Shown: piece after piece, positions 19,901-28,933 of the stretch
How the letters are laid out: each line of letters opens with the position of its first letter
Position numbering within the stretch: the first letter of the stretch is position 1
NCBI GenBank assembly: GCA_013824715.1
Contig: PNOH01000007.1
Location: forward strand, 1 to 64,000
Direction: 5' to 3'
DNA from: Odoribacter sp.
Lineage (GTDB): Bacteria > Bacteroidota > Bacteroidia > Bacteroidales > Prolixibacteraceae
Length of the DNA stretch: 64,000 nt
Translations under genes and position numbers: made by a program
The notes under the pieces: generated by a model
What the model was told of the DNA's origin: nothing
Database searches by the model: none
Seen by the model: the letters and a program-made list of their open reading frames with translations, nothing else

Positions 19901-21343
19901 TTACAGTTTGTAAAACTCTTCCCAACCTTTGCGTGGTGGCGCTCCAACAAGCATTTGATTGGCCAGTTTGTTGTTGGTAATTTGTTTGGTTTCGCGGTCG
20001 AAAACCAGTTTGGCATTCAGTTGCTGGGCCAACACACCTAGGTTGAATACCTGACTTAACGGACCGGCAATTTCAAATGGGGAACGGGTCTTTTCCTCTC
20101 CTTTACAAGCTTTCAGGAAATTGGCATAATGGTTCGATGAACTCTTTGGCACTTCAGGTAATTTCGATTCCATATCTTTTGCCTTTTCAGCCGGAATAAT
20201 TGATAAAGTACTGCCATGTGATCCTCCTTTGAAGGTCAAATCCTTACCGTAAATCTCCTTGCCCGGGTTTAGTTTGGCGGGTTGTATTTTGCCAACACTG
20301 GTTGGAGGAATGTTCGGATCAAGTTCTGAAACTCCAAAACCTTCAGGAACCTGTGGAACATTATTTACCCCATCGTACCACATAATTTCGCAAGGAGGCA
20401 TATTTCCCCGCTTCGGAAATTTAAATGAAAGTGTTGACGACATCGGGAAAAAGAAAGGATTGTGCCCCTCCAATTTCACCGGATCAACTTCATAAGGTAA
20501 TCCGAGATTCAGGAATTGGTGAGCGGTATCAATGATGTGTGCGCCCCAGTCGCCCAAAGCGCCCATTCCGAAATCGTACCAGCAGCGCCATTGTCCGTTG
20601 ATAAAATCTTTGTTGTAACCGTGCATTTTAACAGCCGAGTGCCAGGTATCCCAGTCCAGGGTTTCAGGAATTGGTTCCGCATCGGGGAATTTCGTGATTT
20701 TGGTATCCCACCCGTGCCAGCGGCGTGCTGAATTCATGTGTGCTGTAATCGCGGTAACATCTTTAATAATCCCTGCTTCAGTCCAGGCTTTGAACTGAAA
20801 ATAGTTCCCTTCCGAATGACCTTGATTCCCCATTTGGGTAACTACCTTGAATTTACCGGCAGCTTTCATCATCAGCTCAACTTCGTTGAATGTACGGCCC
20901 ATAGGCTTTTCCACATAAACCGCTTTACCTAACGACATGGCCAACATGCTTATTGGAAAATGTGAATGATCGGGCACTCCAACCAAAACGGCATCAATCT
21001 GATTGGCCATTTTGTCGAACATTTTCCTGAAATCCTGAAAACGCGGCACATCCGGAAATTTTTCGAGTACTTTCCTGGTATGGGGCGCACCCATATCGGT
21101 ATCGCAAAGCGCTACTATATTGCAGAACCCGGTGTTGTATAGCGACATCACATCCGATCCTCCCTGGTTTCCGACACCGCAGCAAGCCAGGTTAATGCGT
21201 TCATTTGCCCCGGCCAATCCGGCTTTCGGGGTATCAACACCAGACATGGCTTTGGTAAGGATAGTGGGCAATACCATCAGTGATGATAAAGCAGCAGCCT
21301 GTTTTAAAAACAACCGCCGGGAAGCTTCATTGTATTTAGTCAT
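19901..21343 (-). CDS. Gfo/Idh/MocA family oxidoreductase, Tat-exported
   Basis: A 480-residue NAD(P)-dependent oxidoreductase. A twin-arginine signal (SRRLFLKQAAALSSLMVLP, residues 8-26) suggests export of the folded protein with its cofactor. The Rossmann region is near residues 49-60 (NLACCGVGNQGG), and the family lysine motif VEKPMGRTFNE is near residue 145. GDWGAHIIDTAHQFL is the typical C-terminal catalytic region with His. Such periplasmic members act on sugars or glycosides. It lies downstream of a GH51 gene on the same strand, separated by a hairpin, so a role in sugar metabolism fits but its substrate is unknown. Confidence 0.9.
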   Translation of the reverse strand: MTKYNEASRRLFLKQAAALSSLMVLPTILTKAMSGVDTPKAGLAGANERINLACCGVGNQGGSDVMSLYNTGFCNIVALCDTDMGAPHTRKVLEKFPDVPRFQDFRKMFDKMANQIDAVLVGVPDHSHFPISMLAMSLGKAVYVEKPMGRTFNEVELMMKAAGKFKVVTQMGNQGHSEGNYFQFKAWTEAGIIKDVTAITAHMNSARRWHGWDTKITKFPDAEPIPETLDWDTWHSAVKMHGYNKDFINGQWRCWYDFGMGALGDWGAHIIDTAHQFLNLGLPYEVDPVKLEGHNPFFFPMSSTLSFKFPKRGNMPPCEIMWYDGVNNVPQVPEGFGVSELDPNIPPTSVGKIQPAKLNPGKEIYGKDLTFKGGSHGSTLSIIPAEKAKDMESKLPEVPKSSSNHYANFLKACKGEEKTRSPFEIAGPLSQVFNLGVLAQQLNAKLVFDRETKQITNNKLANQMLVGAPPRKGWEEFYKL

Positions 21344-21450
21344 GGATCAAGTTTTATGAGTTGGTTTTCAAATAAAATCAATTATTACGCCGAAAGGTAC
21401 GAATAGTAATTTGTGTTTTGAAAAGCGAAATGAATAAAATCGGGGAAAAT

Positions 21451-21497
21451 AAAAAGGACTTCCCCGACAGAACCACTTTTGTCAGAAAAGCCCTTTG
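21451..21497 (-). terminator. Probable terminator after the GH51 gene
   Basis: On the minus strand, AAAGGGCTTTTCTGACA pairs imperfectly with TGTCGGGGAAGTCCTTTTT, followed by T-rich sequence. It ends the GH51 transcript or attenuates read-through into the oxidoreductase gene. Confidence 0.6.
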
Positions 21498-21516
21498 TTC
21501 ACGAACATCTGAGTTC

Positions 21517-23481
21517 TTATTTTTTCATCGGAATCCTTGCAACAGTCACCGAATAACCATCCATGTTCAGAATTATTTTTCCTCCTGAAATTTTCTGTTT
21601 CCGTTCAACAGGTGTAACAACTTCGGGTTTTCCTACCTTATTAAAGGCGCTCAAGTCAGCATTCGTCAATACTTGAAGATTGATCTCACTGCCCGAAATT
21701 TTGCGCCCTTCCAACGAAATATTCAGGCTTGCCGGCTGTTTAGCAACATTAACCAATTTCACAACAAGTTCCGAAGTTTTTGAATCAATGGTGGCGCTGG
21801 CATATAAACTATCCTGACCAGTTAACGGTTTCCCATCGGCTAACGCTGAAACAACATCGGTACCTGCATTGGTCGAGAACAACTTCTGTACGTAATAATT
21901 GGGAGTCGCAACCACATTCTGATTATCGAACCATATTAAATCGGGGCGCCACTGCCATGCATTCACATGACCAAATAACGGTGCATACGAGGCCATGTGG
22001 ACAACATCCGCATTACGTTCAAGTCCGGTCATTAATGCAGCTTCGGCCAGGGCGCTTTTCCAGGTATTGCGCGACTCGGCATCTTTCCCCTCCTTATCGT
22101 GGGCAGCATATTCGCCTGCAAATACTTTGGGGCCTTTACGATCGTACGAATCATATCGCCCGGCATTTTGAAGGAACCACTCCGGACTGCGATAATAATG
22201 CTCGTCAACCATTTTGACTTTCATTTCGCGCATTTGCGTCCAGAGGTAATCAAAATCCTTTCCGTCGGGCGAGGGGCCGGAACCACCAACAAAAATTATT
22301 TCAGGATGTTTCTCGCTTAAAACCTTCATAAATATTTTCAGGCGATCAACATATTGCGTACCCCACTGTTCGTTGCCAACTCCAACCAATTTCAGGTTAA
22401 ACGGCGCCGGATGTCCCATATCGGCACGCAGTTTTCCCCATTTGGTAGCGGCTGTTCCGTTTGCAAATTCGATCAAATCAAGCACATCCTGAATGTATGG
22501 ATCGAGTGCATCGGGAGCGACAAGTTCGCTTGAGTTGAATTGACAGGCCATGCCGCAATTCAGGATAGGAAGCGGTTCGGCGCCAATATCTTCGGCAAGT
22601 AAAAAGTATTCATAAAATCCAAGTCCATACGACTGAAAGTAATCTGGTGCATTTTTATGCGGGAATTCAGTATTCCAGCGGTTGATATTGAGTTGGCGGT
22701 CTTCAATATTTCCAACTGTCTTCTTCCATTGGTAGCGGGTTTCGAGTTCATGGCCTTCCACAATGCAGCCACCGGGGAAGCGGATAAATCCTGGTTTCAG
22801 GTCGGCCAACTTCTGCACCAAATCGGCACGCAAGCCATTCTTTCGGTTTTTCCAGGTATGTTCCGGAAAAAGTGAAACCATGTCTATTTCGAGAATTCCT
22901 TTTCCTGTAAGTGTTATACGAAGTTTTGCTTTAGGATTGGTAGCAGAGCTTATAAATATTGATTCATATTTTTCCCATTTTCCTGAAATATTTTTCACTT
23001 CTGAATGACCGATAACTACATCAACTGAATCAAGTAATTCAATTTTTAACACTGACTTACCTTCACTTTGCCTTGCGAATACTGAAAAAAGATAATTCTC
23101 GCCGGCCATAACTCCCATTCCGCGAAAGCCTTCATTTATCAGTCCCAATTCTTTTCCCTGAAGTGATTCTAGCCGTAAAAAACGGGGATTGTCTTCATCC
23201 TGACTATTTATGACCTGAAATTGTCCGGTATATTCTTCCCCAAGCTTTTTCCAGCCCATCAGAGGTTTATAAAACTCGAACGAACGGTTTTTGACCAGCT
23301 CGGCATAAATCCCGCCATCGGCCGCAAAATTAATATCTTCAAAAAACAATCCCCACATGGTTGGCTGAATCGGGGCAACCGGGGTTCCGGCTTTAACAAC
23401 CAGCGTTTTAGGTTGTGCCTTCGCTCTAATTAATCCGGCAAACAACACACAAATTAGAAAAATGGAGAGTTTTAGTTTCAT
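21517..23481 (-). CDS. Alpha-L-arabinofuranosidase, GH51-type
   Basis: A 654-residue secreted glycosidase. An N-terminal signal peptide (LSIFLICVLFAGLIRAKA) is followed by the GH51 start, TMWGLFFEDINFAADGGIYAEL. A beta-sandwich-like insertion (residues 80-210) resembles a carbohydrate-binding module. The barrel follows with FIRFPGGCIVEG, the acid/base motif GVGNEQWG, and a nucleophile candidate in KVFAGEYAAH. A C-terminal beta-domain ends the protein. GH51 enzymes release terminal arabinofuranose from hemicellulose or pectin. The gene has its own -7 box (23514-23521, minus strand) and is followed by an exported oxidoreductase, which suggests plant polysaccharide use. Confidence 0.93.
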   Translation of the reverse strand: MKLKLSIFLICVLFAGLIRAKAQPKTLVVKAGTPVAPIQPTMWGLFFEDINFAADGGIYAELVKNRSFEFYKPLMGWKKLGEEYTGQFQVINSQDEDNPRFLRLESLQGKELGLINEGFRGMGVMAGENYLFSVFARQSEGKSVLKIELLDSVDVVIGHSEVKNISGKWEKYESIFISSATNPKAKLRITLTGKGILEIDMVSLFPEHTWKNRKNGLRADLVQKLADLKPGFIRFPGGCIVEGHELETRYQWKKTVGNIEDRQLNINRWNTEFPHKNAPDYFQSYGLGFYEYFLLAEDIGAEPLPILNCGMACQFNSSELVAPDALDPYIQDVLDLIEFANGTAATKWGKLRADMGHPAPFNLKLVGVGNEQWGTQYVDRLKIFMKVLSEKHPEIIFVGGSGPSPDGKDFDYLWTQMREMKVKMVDEHYYRSPEWFLQNAGRYDSYDRKGPKVFAGEYAAHDKEGKDAESRNTWKSALAEAALMTGLERNADVVHMASYAPLFGHVNAWQWRPDLIWFDNQNVVATPNYYVQKLFSTNAGTDVVSALADGKPLTGQDSLYASATIDSKTSELVVKLVNVAKQPASLNISLEGRKISGSEINLQVLTNADLSAFNKVGKPEVVTPVERKQKISGGKIILNMDGYSVTVARIPMKK

Positions 23482-23513
23482 ATTTCAGTTCGGTGTTCGG
23501 TTAATATTGAATA

Positions 23514-23521
23514 CAAATATA
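23514..23521 (-). promoter_or_regulatory. -7 box upstream of the GH51 gene
   Basis: On the minus strand this reads TATATTTG, an exact TAnnTTTG match, 32 bases before the ATG at 23481. Confidence 0.5.
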
Positions 23522-23659
23522 ACAGTACAAAATACACTTAAACCAAAAAATTGACAGGCAAAAGTTAAAAGTTTGAAGAAAAAGACTGTTTACCTTTAAA
23601 AATTGGTCGTTCACAGAAAATAATTTTTGGTAGGGATTCTGTTTTTTAAGTTTGATTTC

Positions 23660-23797
23660 GGAAACACATAACGCGATTTTTTTCATGTAAAGAATTAAAC
23701 AGCATCAAATTCATTCATCAAACGGTATGTGTTAACGCCTTGCATATTGTTGTAAAGGTATTTAAGCCATCGAATCCCCCTTCGGTGGCTTTTTGAT
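23660..23797 (+). ncRNA. Candidate small RNA (promoter plus terminator, no ORF)
   Basis: On the plus strand a TTTTTGG block (23624-23630) and a TAAGTTTG -7 box (23647-23654), spaced about 17 bases, form a reasonable Bacteroidota promoter. A hairpin AAGCCATCGAA / TTCGGTGGCTT with five T (23764-23795) could end the transcript. Between them, AACACATA (23663-23670) pairs perfectly with TATGTGTT (23726-23733), which would close a stem near the 5' end. No convincing plus-strand ORF lies here, and both flanking genes are on the minus strand, so the terminator has no other plus-strand gene to serve. The size would be about 135 nt. This is inference; it fits no RNA family I can name. The rest of the 456-base gap shows only the GH51 promoter and the terminator of the next gene. 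Confidence 0.35.
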
Positions 23798-23822
23798 TGG
23801 CAATTGTGCTGAACTACAAACC

Positions 23823-23857
23823 ACAAAAAAAAACGGCCGGAAAAATTCCCGGCCGTT
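23823..23857 (-). terminator. Terminator of the poly-proline protein gene
   Basis: ACGGCCGG / CCGGCCGT stem with a 7-8 base loop, followed on the minus strand by a long T-run. It lies 80 bases after the stop at 23938. Confidence 0.8.
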
Positions 23858-23937
23858 CATTCTGATTGGTTGTTTAATTGTTTTCCTGTTCAAAGCTTTA
23901 ACCAAAGTCTGCAACATGATAAATAAATCTGAACGTA

Positions 23938-24780
23938 CTATTTATTCTCTTTGGACTTAACTTCCACTTTAATTTCCTTACCCTCTTTACCGTCAACTTT
24001 AACTTTCTTTTCAATAACCTTGATGTTTTGGTCCCCATCGTTGAATTCTCTGATCATCTCAGGAGCGGGAGGTGGAGGAGGTGGAGGCATCAATTGATTA
24101 TCGAAATTAAAGTCAAAAGACATGTTTTCATTATCTGCCGTTTTTTTACGGATAATCTCAATCTTTTCGCGGCCACCACTCATTTCTTTTTTCCTGTACG
24201 AAACGATATTGGGATCATTCAAATTGATGATTTGTCCGGATTGTTGCATTTTCATCATTTTCATAGGCAGAACAGGTGGCATAGGGGGAAAATGCCCCAT
24301 ATCGCCATTTTTGAAATAGAACACCTGATTTTCGTCCCCATCTCTGAGCCTTTTCCTGACGACAATCCGTTTTCCCGTTGAATCGTTGTCTTCAGTAATA
24401 ATTTCCATATCATCGCCCGAATCCATGCGCCAGATCATCGGTTCACCTGCTTTTCCACCTTTGTGTTTGATGATCATTACTTTTTCATTCCCGCCCTTGT
24501 GTTCGACTTTTACATCAACCTGATGCGCTTTATCAAATCCCGACGGACTCAGGTGTTTCATGTGTTTGACCGGATTCACGGTATCGCCGTTCCAAACAAA
24601 AACCTGGTCGTCGGTGAAAACGGTGTCGAGTTCCATTTTTTTACCGTTTTCAATTTTAGTCATTTTAATGTGACGTCCTTTTTTGGGTTCCTGAACTTCG
24701 TGGCTCTTTTGGATGATCGTAAATGACACCAGTGTCAATGTAAGTCCGGCCAATCCGAATAATAGCAAAGTGTTTTTCAT
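23938..24780 (-). CDS. Exported charged protein with poly-proline tract
   Basis: A 280-residue protein of unknown family. The N-terminal hydrophobic segment (TLLLFGLAGLTLTLVSFTII) is a signal peptide or anchor. The rest is rich in Lys, Asp, Glu and Met, with beta-like repeats of the pattern K-x-E-x-x-K and a seven-proline run near residues 232-238 (MPPPPPPPAPEMI). It is transcribed divergently from a two-component system whose kinase also has a proline run in its extracytoplasmic part. The parallel suggests one partner or target set, perhaps a periplasmic regulator of the kinase. Its own -7 box is at 24814-24821. The proline run would call for EF-P during translation. Confidence 0.75.
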   Translation of the reverse strand: MKNTLLLFGLAGLTLTLVSFTIIQKSHEVQEPKKGRHIKMTKIENGKKMELDTVFTDDQVFVWNGDTVNPVKHMKHLSPSGFDKAHQVDVKVEHKGGNEKVMIIKHKGGKAGEPMIWRMDSGDDMEIITEDNDSTGKRIVVRKRLRDGDENQVFYFKNGDMGHFPPMPPVLPMKMMKMQQSGQIINLNDPNIVSYRKKEMSGGREKIEIIRKKTADNENMSFDFNFDNQLMPPPPPPPAPEMIREFNDGDQNIKVIEKKVKVDGKEGKEIKVEVKSKENK

Positions 24781-24813
24781 GGTTATCTGATATTAATGAT
24801 TAATTGCATGGAA

Positions 24814-24821
24814 CAAAGATA
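24814..24821 (-). promoter_or_regulatory. -7 box upstream of the poly-proline protein gene
   Basis: On the minus strand TATCTTTG, an exact consensus match, 33 bases before the ATG at 24780. It lies back-to-back with the kinase promoter about 90 bases away. Confidence 0.5.
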
Positions 24822-24908
24822 CATTTGAAATACTAGATGCCGGAGTTAAAGGCCGGTTAAAATCTGTTAAGGAAAAGTTAAAGTCCTGTTTGTGCGCCAT
24901 TTAATCAT

Positions 24909-24916
24909 TATCTTTG
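24909..24916 (+). promoter_or_regulatory. -7 box for the two-component operon, start-site deciding
   Basis: TATCTTTG (exact consensus) with TTTG at 24889-24892 upstream. It ends 5 bases before the ATG at 24922. This argues against the in-frame GTG at 24892, which lies within the promoter, and predicts a leaderless or nearly leaderless mRNA. Confidence 0.55.
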
Positions 24917-24921
24917 ACGCC

Positions 24922-26583
24922 ATGAACAAAAAAATAATCACCGGACTGATCGCTTTAATGGGTATTTCGATTCTCGGAATAATCATTATTCAGTTGGTAT
25001 GGATGAATAACGCCATCCGGGTCAGGAATGAACTGTTCGACCGAAGCGTGAATGAAGCTCTTAACAGCACATCAAACCGGCTCGAAACTATGCAGGATTT
25101 CCGGATGATCAATTATTTTGCTTTTGGCGACACGGTTCATATTGCTGGCTCAACACCTTTTCCACCGCCACCGCCTCCACCACCGAAAATAATCCGCTAT
25201 GAATCAAAACGAAATTCATCGTCCAAATCTCCGAAAAATAAATCAGGCCGGGAAATCGAAATGATTGTGGAAGCCGGGAAAAGTAAGAATGGCTTTGAGT
25301 ATCATATATCAACGCAAAACGGCAGAAGACAATCAGGAGACGAACGCATTGTTATAATAAATGCCGACAGTTTGGGCAGAAACCTGGACTCGGCTTATGC
25401 TCAGGGAATCAACAAATTCGATTCCCTGGTTGGAAAATATGACGCATGGAAAGATTCGGCTGGAAACCTGAAAGAGCGCTTTGAGTTAAAAACTCATAAA
25501 CTAAAACGGGTTGCCAATCAGGTGGTCAGGGAAATTTCGACCTGGGAAGAAGATGTTCCAATTGAACGGGTAAACGAGGTGCTGAAAAAAGAACTCGCAA
25601 ACCGGAACATTCCCATTCCATTTGAAACCGGAATTATCAAAGATTCGCTTATCACTTCGAAAACGGAAAAAGCAGATTCAGTACTATTGACAAAAAGTGG
25701 GTATATGGTAAATATGTTCCCCAATGACATATTTCAGAAAAACATCCGGCTTTCGGTCTATTTTCCTGAGAAAGAATCGTTCATATATAAAACGCTGAAC
25801 TGGTTGCTGCTTATTTCACTTATTTTTTCGGTTATCGTCCTGGTCACTTTTGCTGTAAGCATTTATTTTCTGCTGAAACAGAAGAAAATTTCGGAAATGA
25901 AGTCGGATTTTATCAACAACATGACCCACGAATTTAAAACACCTATCGCAACCATTTCGGTGGCAGCCGACTCGATTACCAATCAGAAAATAATCGAAAA
26001 TCCTGAGCGGATCAGGTATTTTGTTGAAATGATCAAAAAGGAAAATGTCCGGATGAACCGCCAGGTCGAAGATATCCTGAGCATTGCCCGCCTCGACAAA
26101 AAGGATTTTGAATTTAAATGGGAGGCTTTCGACCTGCACGAAGTGATTGAAGATGCCATGCAAAGCATTGTACTTCAGGTGGAAAAGAAGGGCGGCTCAA
26201 TTACAAGCGATCTGAAAGCGGTAAATCCGGTTGCCACAACCGATCCAAGCCATTTCGCAAACCTGGTTTACAACCTGCTCGACAACGCCAATAAATATTC
26301 GCTTAATGCTCCCGAGATTAATATTTCGAGCAGTAATACTTCAAAAGGCGTACTAATTACGGTTGAGGACAAAGGAATTGGAATGACTAAAGCTGTTCAG
26401 GGACGCATCTTCGAACGATTTTACCGACAAACCAGCGGAAATATTCACAATGTAAAAGGCTTCGGATTGGGACTTAGTTACGTGAAAGCGGTACTGGAAG
26501 CCAACCGTGGAAGCATTAATGTTCATAGTGAACCGGGAAAAGGCAGCCGGTTTGAGGTTTTTATTCCCTTTATTCGTGAATAA
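24922..26583 (+). CDS. Sensor histidine kinase of a two-component system
   Basis: A 553-residue membrane kinase. One helix (about residues 5-24) leads to an extracytoplasmic domain of about 260 residues with an eight-proline run (TPFPPPPPPPPKII) near its start and a charged region after it. A second helix (LLLISLIFSVIVLVTFAVSI) precedes the HisKA domain with the H-box MTHEFKTPIATIS (His336), then HATPase motifs LLDNANKYS, VEDKGIGM and GFGLGLSYVKAV. I chose ATG 24922 rather than GTG 24892 because the latter lies inside a promoter. The TAA stop directly abuts the ATG of the response regulator, so the two are co-translated. Confidence 0.93.
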   Translation: MNKKIITGLIALMGISILGIIIIQLVWMNNAIRVRNELFDRSVNEALNSTSNRLETMQDFRMINYFAFGDTVHIAGSTPFPPPPPPPPKIIRYESKRNSSSKSPKNKSGREIEMIVEAGKSKNGFEYHISTQNGRRQSGDERIVIINADSLGRNLDSAYAQGINKFDSLVGKYDAWKDSAGNLKERFELKTHKLKRVANQVVREISTWEEDVPIERVNEVLKKELANRNIPIPFETGIIKDSLITSKTEKADSVLLTKSGYMVNMFPNDIFQKNIRLSVYFPEKESFIYKTLNWLLLISLIFSVIVLVTFAVSIYFLLKQKKISEMKSDFINNMTHEFKTPIATISVAADSITNQKIIENPERIRYFVEMIKKENVRMNRQVEDILSIARLDKKDFEFKWEAFDLHEVIEDAMQSIVLQVEKKGGSITSDLKAVNPVATTDPSHFANLVYNLLDNANKYSLNAPEINISSSNTSKGVLITVEDKGIGMTKAVQGRIFERFYRQTSGNIHNVKGFGLGLSYVKAVLEANRGSINVHSEPGKGSRFEVFIPFIRE

Positions 26584-27279
26584 ATGAACACAAAACCCTT
26601 CATATTCCTGGTCGAAGACGATCTAAGCTTTGGGGCAGTCCTTAAATCATACCTCGAAATCAGCGATTTTGATGTGGTTTGGGTGGACGATGGCCAGCAA
26701 GCCCTCAATCAATTCAAAAAAGCAAGTTTTAATATTTGCATATTAGATGTGATGCTACCCAATGTTGACGGATTCACCATTGCCACCGAAATCCGTAAAT
26801 TAAATACCGAAATACCGATTCTTTTTCTCACCGCTAAAAATATGCGGGAGGATGTCTTAAAAGGTTACCGGATTGGCGCCGACGATTACATCACCAAACC
26901 CTTTGATACCGAAGTCCTGATTTTTAAACTCAAAGCAATTCTGAAAAGACAGTCAGGCAGTCTGGTAAAAGAATCTGGTGTTTACCAGATTGGAAGCTAT
27001 TCCTTCGATTTTAAACTTCGTACGCTTGAACATGACGGTTTGAAACAAAAACTTTCCCCCAAAGAAGCAGAATTGCTGAAAATGCTGTGCGACAACCTGA
27101 ATGAATTACTTCCGCGCGAAATTGCACTTAAAAAAATATGGGGCGACGATGGTTATTTTACCGCCCGGAGCATGGATGTTTACCTCACCAAAATCCGAAA
27201 ACTGTTTGCGGAAGATCCATCCATCGAAATCCGTAACATTCACGGAAGTGGGTTTATGCTCGAAATAAAAAACTCCTGA
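26584..27279 (+). CDS. OmpR/PhoB family response regulator
   Basis: A 231-residue regulator. The receiver has the acidic pair in VEDD near residues 10-13, the phospho-acceptor Asp55 in ICILDVMLPNVDG, TAKN with the switch Thr near residue 84, and the conserved Lys in DDYITKPFD. The C-terminal 95 residues are a winged helix (LSPKEAELLKMLCDN, then RSMDVYLTKIRKLF and GSGFML). It starts directly after the kinase stop and is the cognate regulator. The divergent poly-proline protein gene is the most likely direct target, by position only. Confidence 0.95.
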   Translation: MNTKPFIFLVEDDLSFGAVLKSYLEISDFDVVWVDDGQQALNQFKKASFNICILDVMLPNVDGFTIATEIRKLNTEIPILFLTAKNMREDVLKGYRIGADDYITKPFDTEVLIFKLKAILKRQSGSLVKESGVYQIGSYSFDFKLRTLEHDGLKQKLSPKEAELLKMLCDNLNELLPREIALKKIWGDDGYFTARSMDVYLTKIRKLFAEDPSIEIRNIHGSGFMLEIKNS

Positions 27280-27307
27280 TTATCCTCTTTCACTTAATCA
27301 GATTTTA

Positions 27308-27315
27308 TACCTTTG
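27308..27315 (+). promoter_or_regulatory. -7 box for the nadB-nadC-coaX unit
   Basis: TACCTTTG, an exact TAnnTTTG match, 27 bases before the ATG of nadB. The upstream response regulator ends at 27279, so this separates the two units. Confidence 0.5.
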
Positions 27316-27342
27316 CGCGCTCCCGGGAAATTTTTTCTGTAA

Positions 27343-28932
27343 ATGGCACATTCTAATTCCATAGAAATCAAAGAATTTGACACCATCATCGTTGGTAGTG
27401 GTCTGGCTGGCCTTACGGCTGCCTATCACGCCTCAAAAAACGGCAGTGTTGCCATAATTACCAAATCGCAACTCGACATCAGTAACTCCTATTATGCACA
27501 GGGAGGTATTGCAGCGGTTACTGTTCCCGAAGATTCTTTTGAATCGCATATTCAGGATACTGTTGTGGCCGGTCGTGGGCTTTGCGACTTCGACGCAGTA
27601 GAAATTCTGGTCCGCGAAGGCCAAAAATGTGTTCATGAATTAATTGATCTTGGAATGGAATTCGATAAGGAGAATGGCGAATTTGTTCTTGGACTTGAAG
27701 GTGGTCACAGCCATCGCCGTATTCTTCATGCCGGCGGAGATGCAACCGGCAAAGGGCTTACTATCTTTATGCTGAACAGAGTTCAGGAGCAAACCAATAT
27801 AAAAGCCTTCGAATATACTACGGTCGTCGAATTGCTGACCGAAAACCAGATTTGTACGGGAGTACAAGCTTTCGATTTTATGACCGGAAAAAATGTCATC
27901 TTCAGATCGAAGGCAACCATTATCGCGACCGGAGGTCTTTCACGCATATACGACCGGACAACCAATCCGCATACGGCCACCGGCGATGGAATTGCGTTGG
28001 CCTGGGATGCCGGGGCAAAAATTGCTGACATTGAATTTATCCAGTTTCATCCGTCAGCCCTGTATATTCCGGGCGAAGATGCATTTCTAATCAGCGAGGC
28101 CGTGCGTGGGGAAGGCGCCTGGCTGCTCAATCAGAAAGGCGAACGTTTTATGCAGCACATTCATCCTTTGGCCGAACTTGCCCCCCGCGATGTGGTAGCA
28201 CATGCTATTTACAACCAACTTCAATTACATCATTCTGATTTTGTTTATCTGAGTCTGAGACATCTCAACCCTGAACTGATCAAAAAACGTTTTTCAACGA
28301 TTTATCATACCTTATTAAAATATGATATTGACTTTACCAGCGATCTGTTACCCATTTCCCCTGCAGCACATTACATGGTTGGGGGAATTCAGACCGATTT
28401 GAACGGAGAAACGAACATTGAAGGGCTTTTTGCCTGTGGCGAAGTGGCATCAACCGGCGTTATGGGGGCTAACCGGCTTGCGAGTAATTCGTTGCTCGAA
28501 TGCCTTGTCTTTGGAAAAAGGGCAGCCGAAAGAGCTTCAGTAAAAAAAGAAGTCAAATTGAAACCTGAAAATGTCATCCCGATCAGTGTGAATCAGAATA
28601 ATGAAACATTTTTTCTTGAAACCAAAAATCAGGTTGCAGGTTTGATGAGTAAAAAGGCTGGTATTGTCAGGTCGGCAGAAAAACTCAACGAAGCAATAGT
28701 TGAACTGAATGTCATAAAAAAGCAACTTCCTGAAAAAATTAATGAATACAATCTTTTAAAAATCAAGCATATTACAGATATTTGCACCCTTATTTGCAAA
28801 TCGGCTTTGATTCGGACCGAAAGCCGTGGCGGACATATCCGGGAAGATTACAAAACCGAAAACCCGGAATTGTGCCTTCACCTGATTCAGCAAAAAGACC
28901 ATCCATACAAATTTCAGGAAGTCAGAAAATAA
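27343..28932 (+). CDS. nadB: L-aspartate oxidase
   Basis: A 529-residue FAD enzyme of the succinate dehydrogenase flavoprotein family. The dinucleotide-binding motif GSGLAGLTAAYHAS is at residues 18-31, SYYAQGGIAAV follows, HRRILHAGGDATGK is the substrate region, EFIQFHPSALY is the catalytic region, and HYMVGGIQTDLNG with ANRLASNSLLECLVFG is the C-terminal FAD region. It makes iminoaspartate from aspartate for de novo NAD synthesis. The next gene is nadC, one base after its stop. nadA, which is needed to make quinolinate, is not in this window. Confidence 0.96.
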   Translation: MAHSNSIEIKEFDTIIVGSGLAGLTAAYHASKNGSVAIITKSQLDISNSYYAQGGIAAVTVPEDSFESHIQDTVVAGRGLCDFDAVEILVREGQKCVHELIDLGMEFDKENGEFVLGLEGGHSHRRILHAGGDATGKGLTIFMLNRVQEQTNIKAFEYTTVVELLTENQICTGVQAFDFMTGKNVIFRSKATIIATGGLSRIYDRTTNPHTATGDGIALAWDAGAKIADIEFIQFHPSALYIPGEDAFLISEAVRGEGAWLLNQKGERFMQHIHPLAELAPRDVVAHAIYNQLQLHHSDFVYLSLRHLNPELIKKRFSTIYHTLLKYDIDFTSDLLPISPAAHYMVGGIQTDLNGETNIEGLFACGEVASTGVMGANRLASNSLLECLVFGKRAAERASVKKEVKLKPENVIPISVNQNNETFFLETKNQVAGLMSKKAGIVRSAEKLNEAIVELNVIKKQLPEKINEYNLLKIKHITDICTLICKSALIRTESRGGHIREDYKTENPELCLHLIQQKDHPYKFQEVRK

Positions 28933-28933
28933 A

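Noticed and set aside
24892-24921. GTG start extending the sensor kinase by 10 residues
   Set aside because: The segment contains the -7 box TATCTTTG, and the ATG at 24922 gives a normal signal-anchor start.
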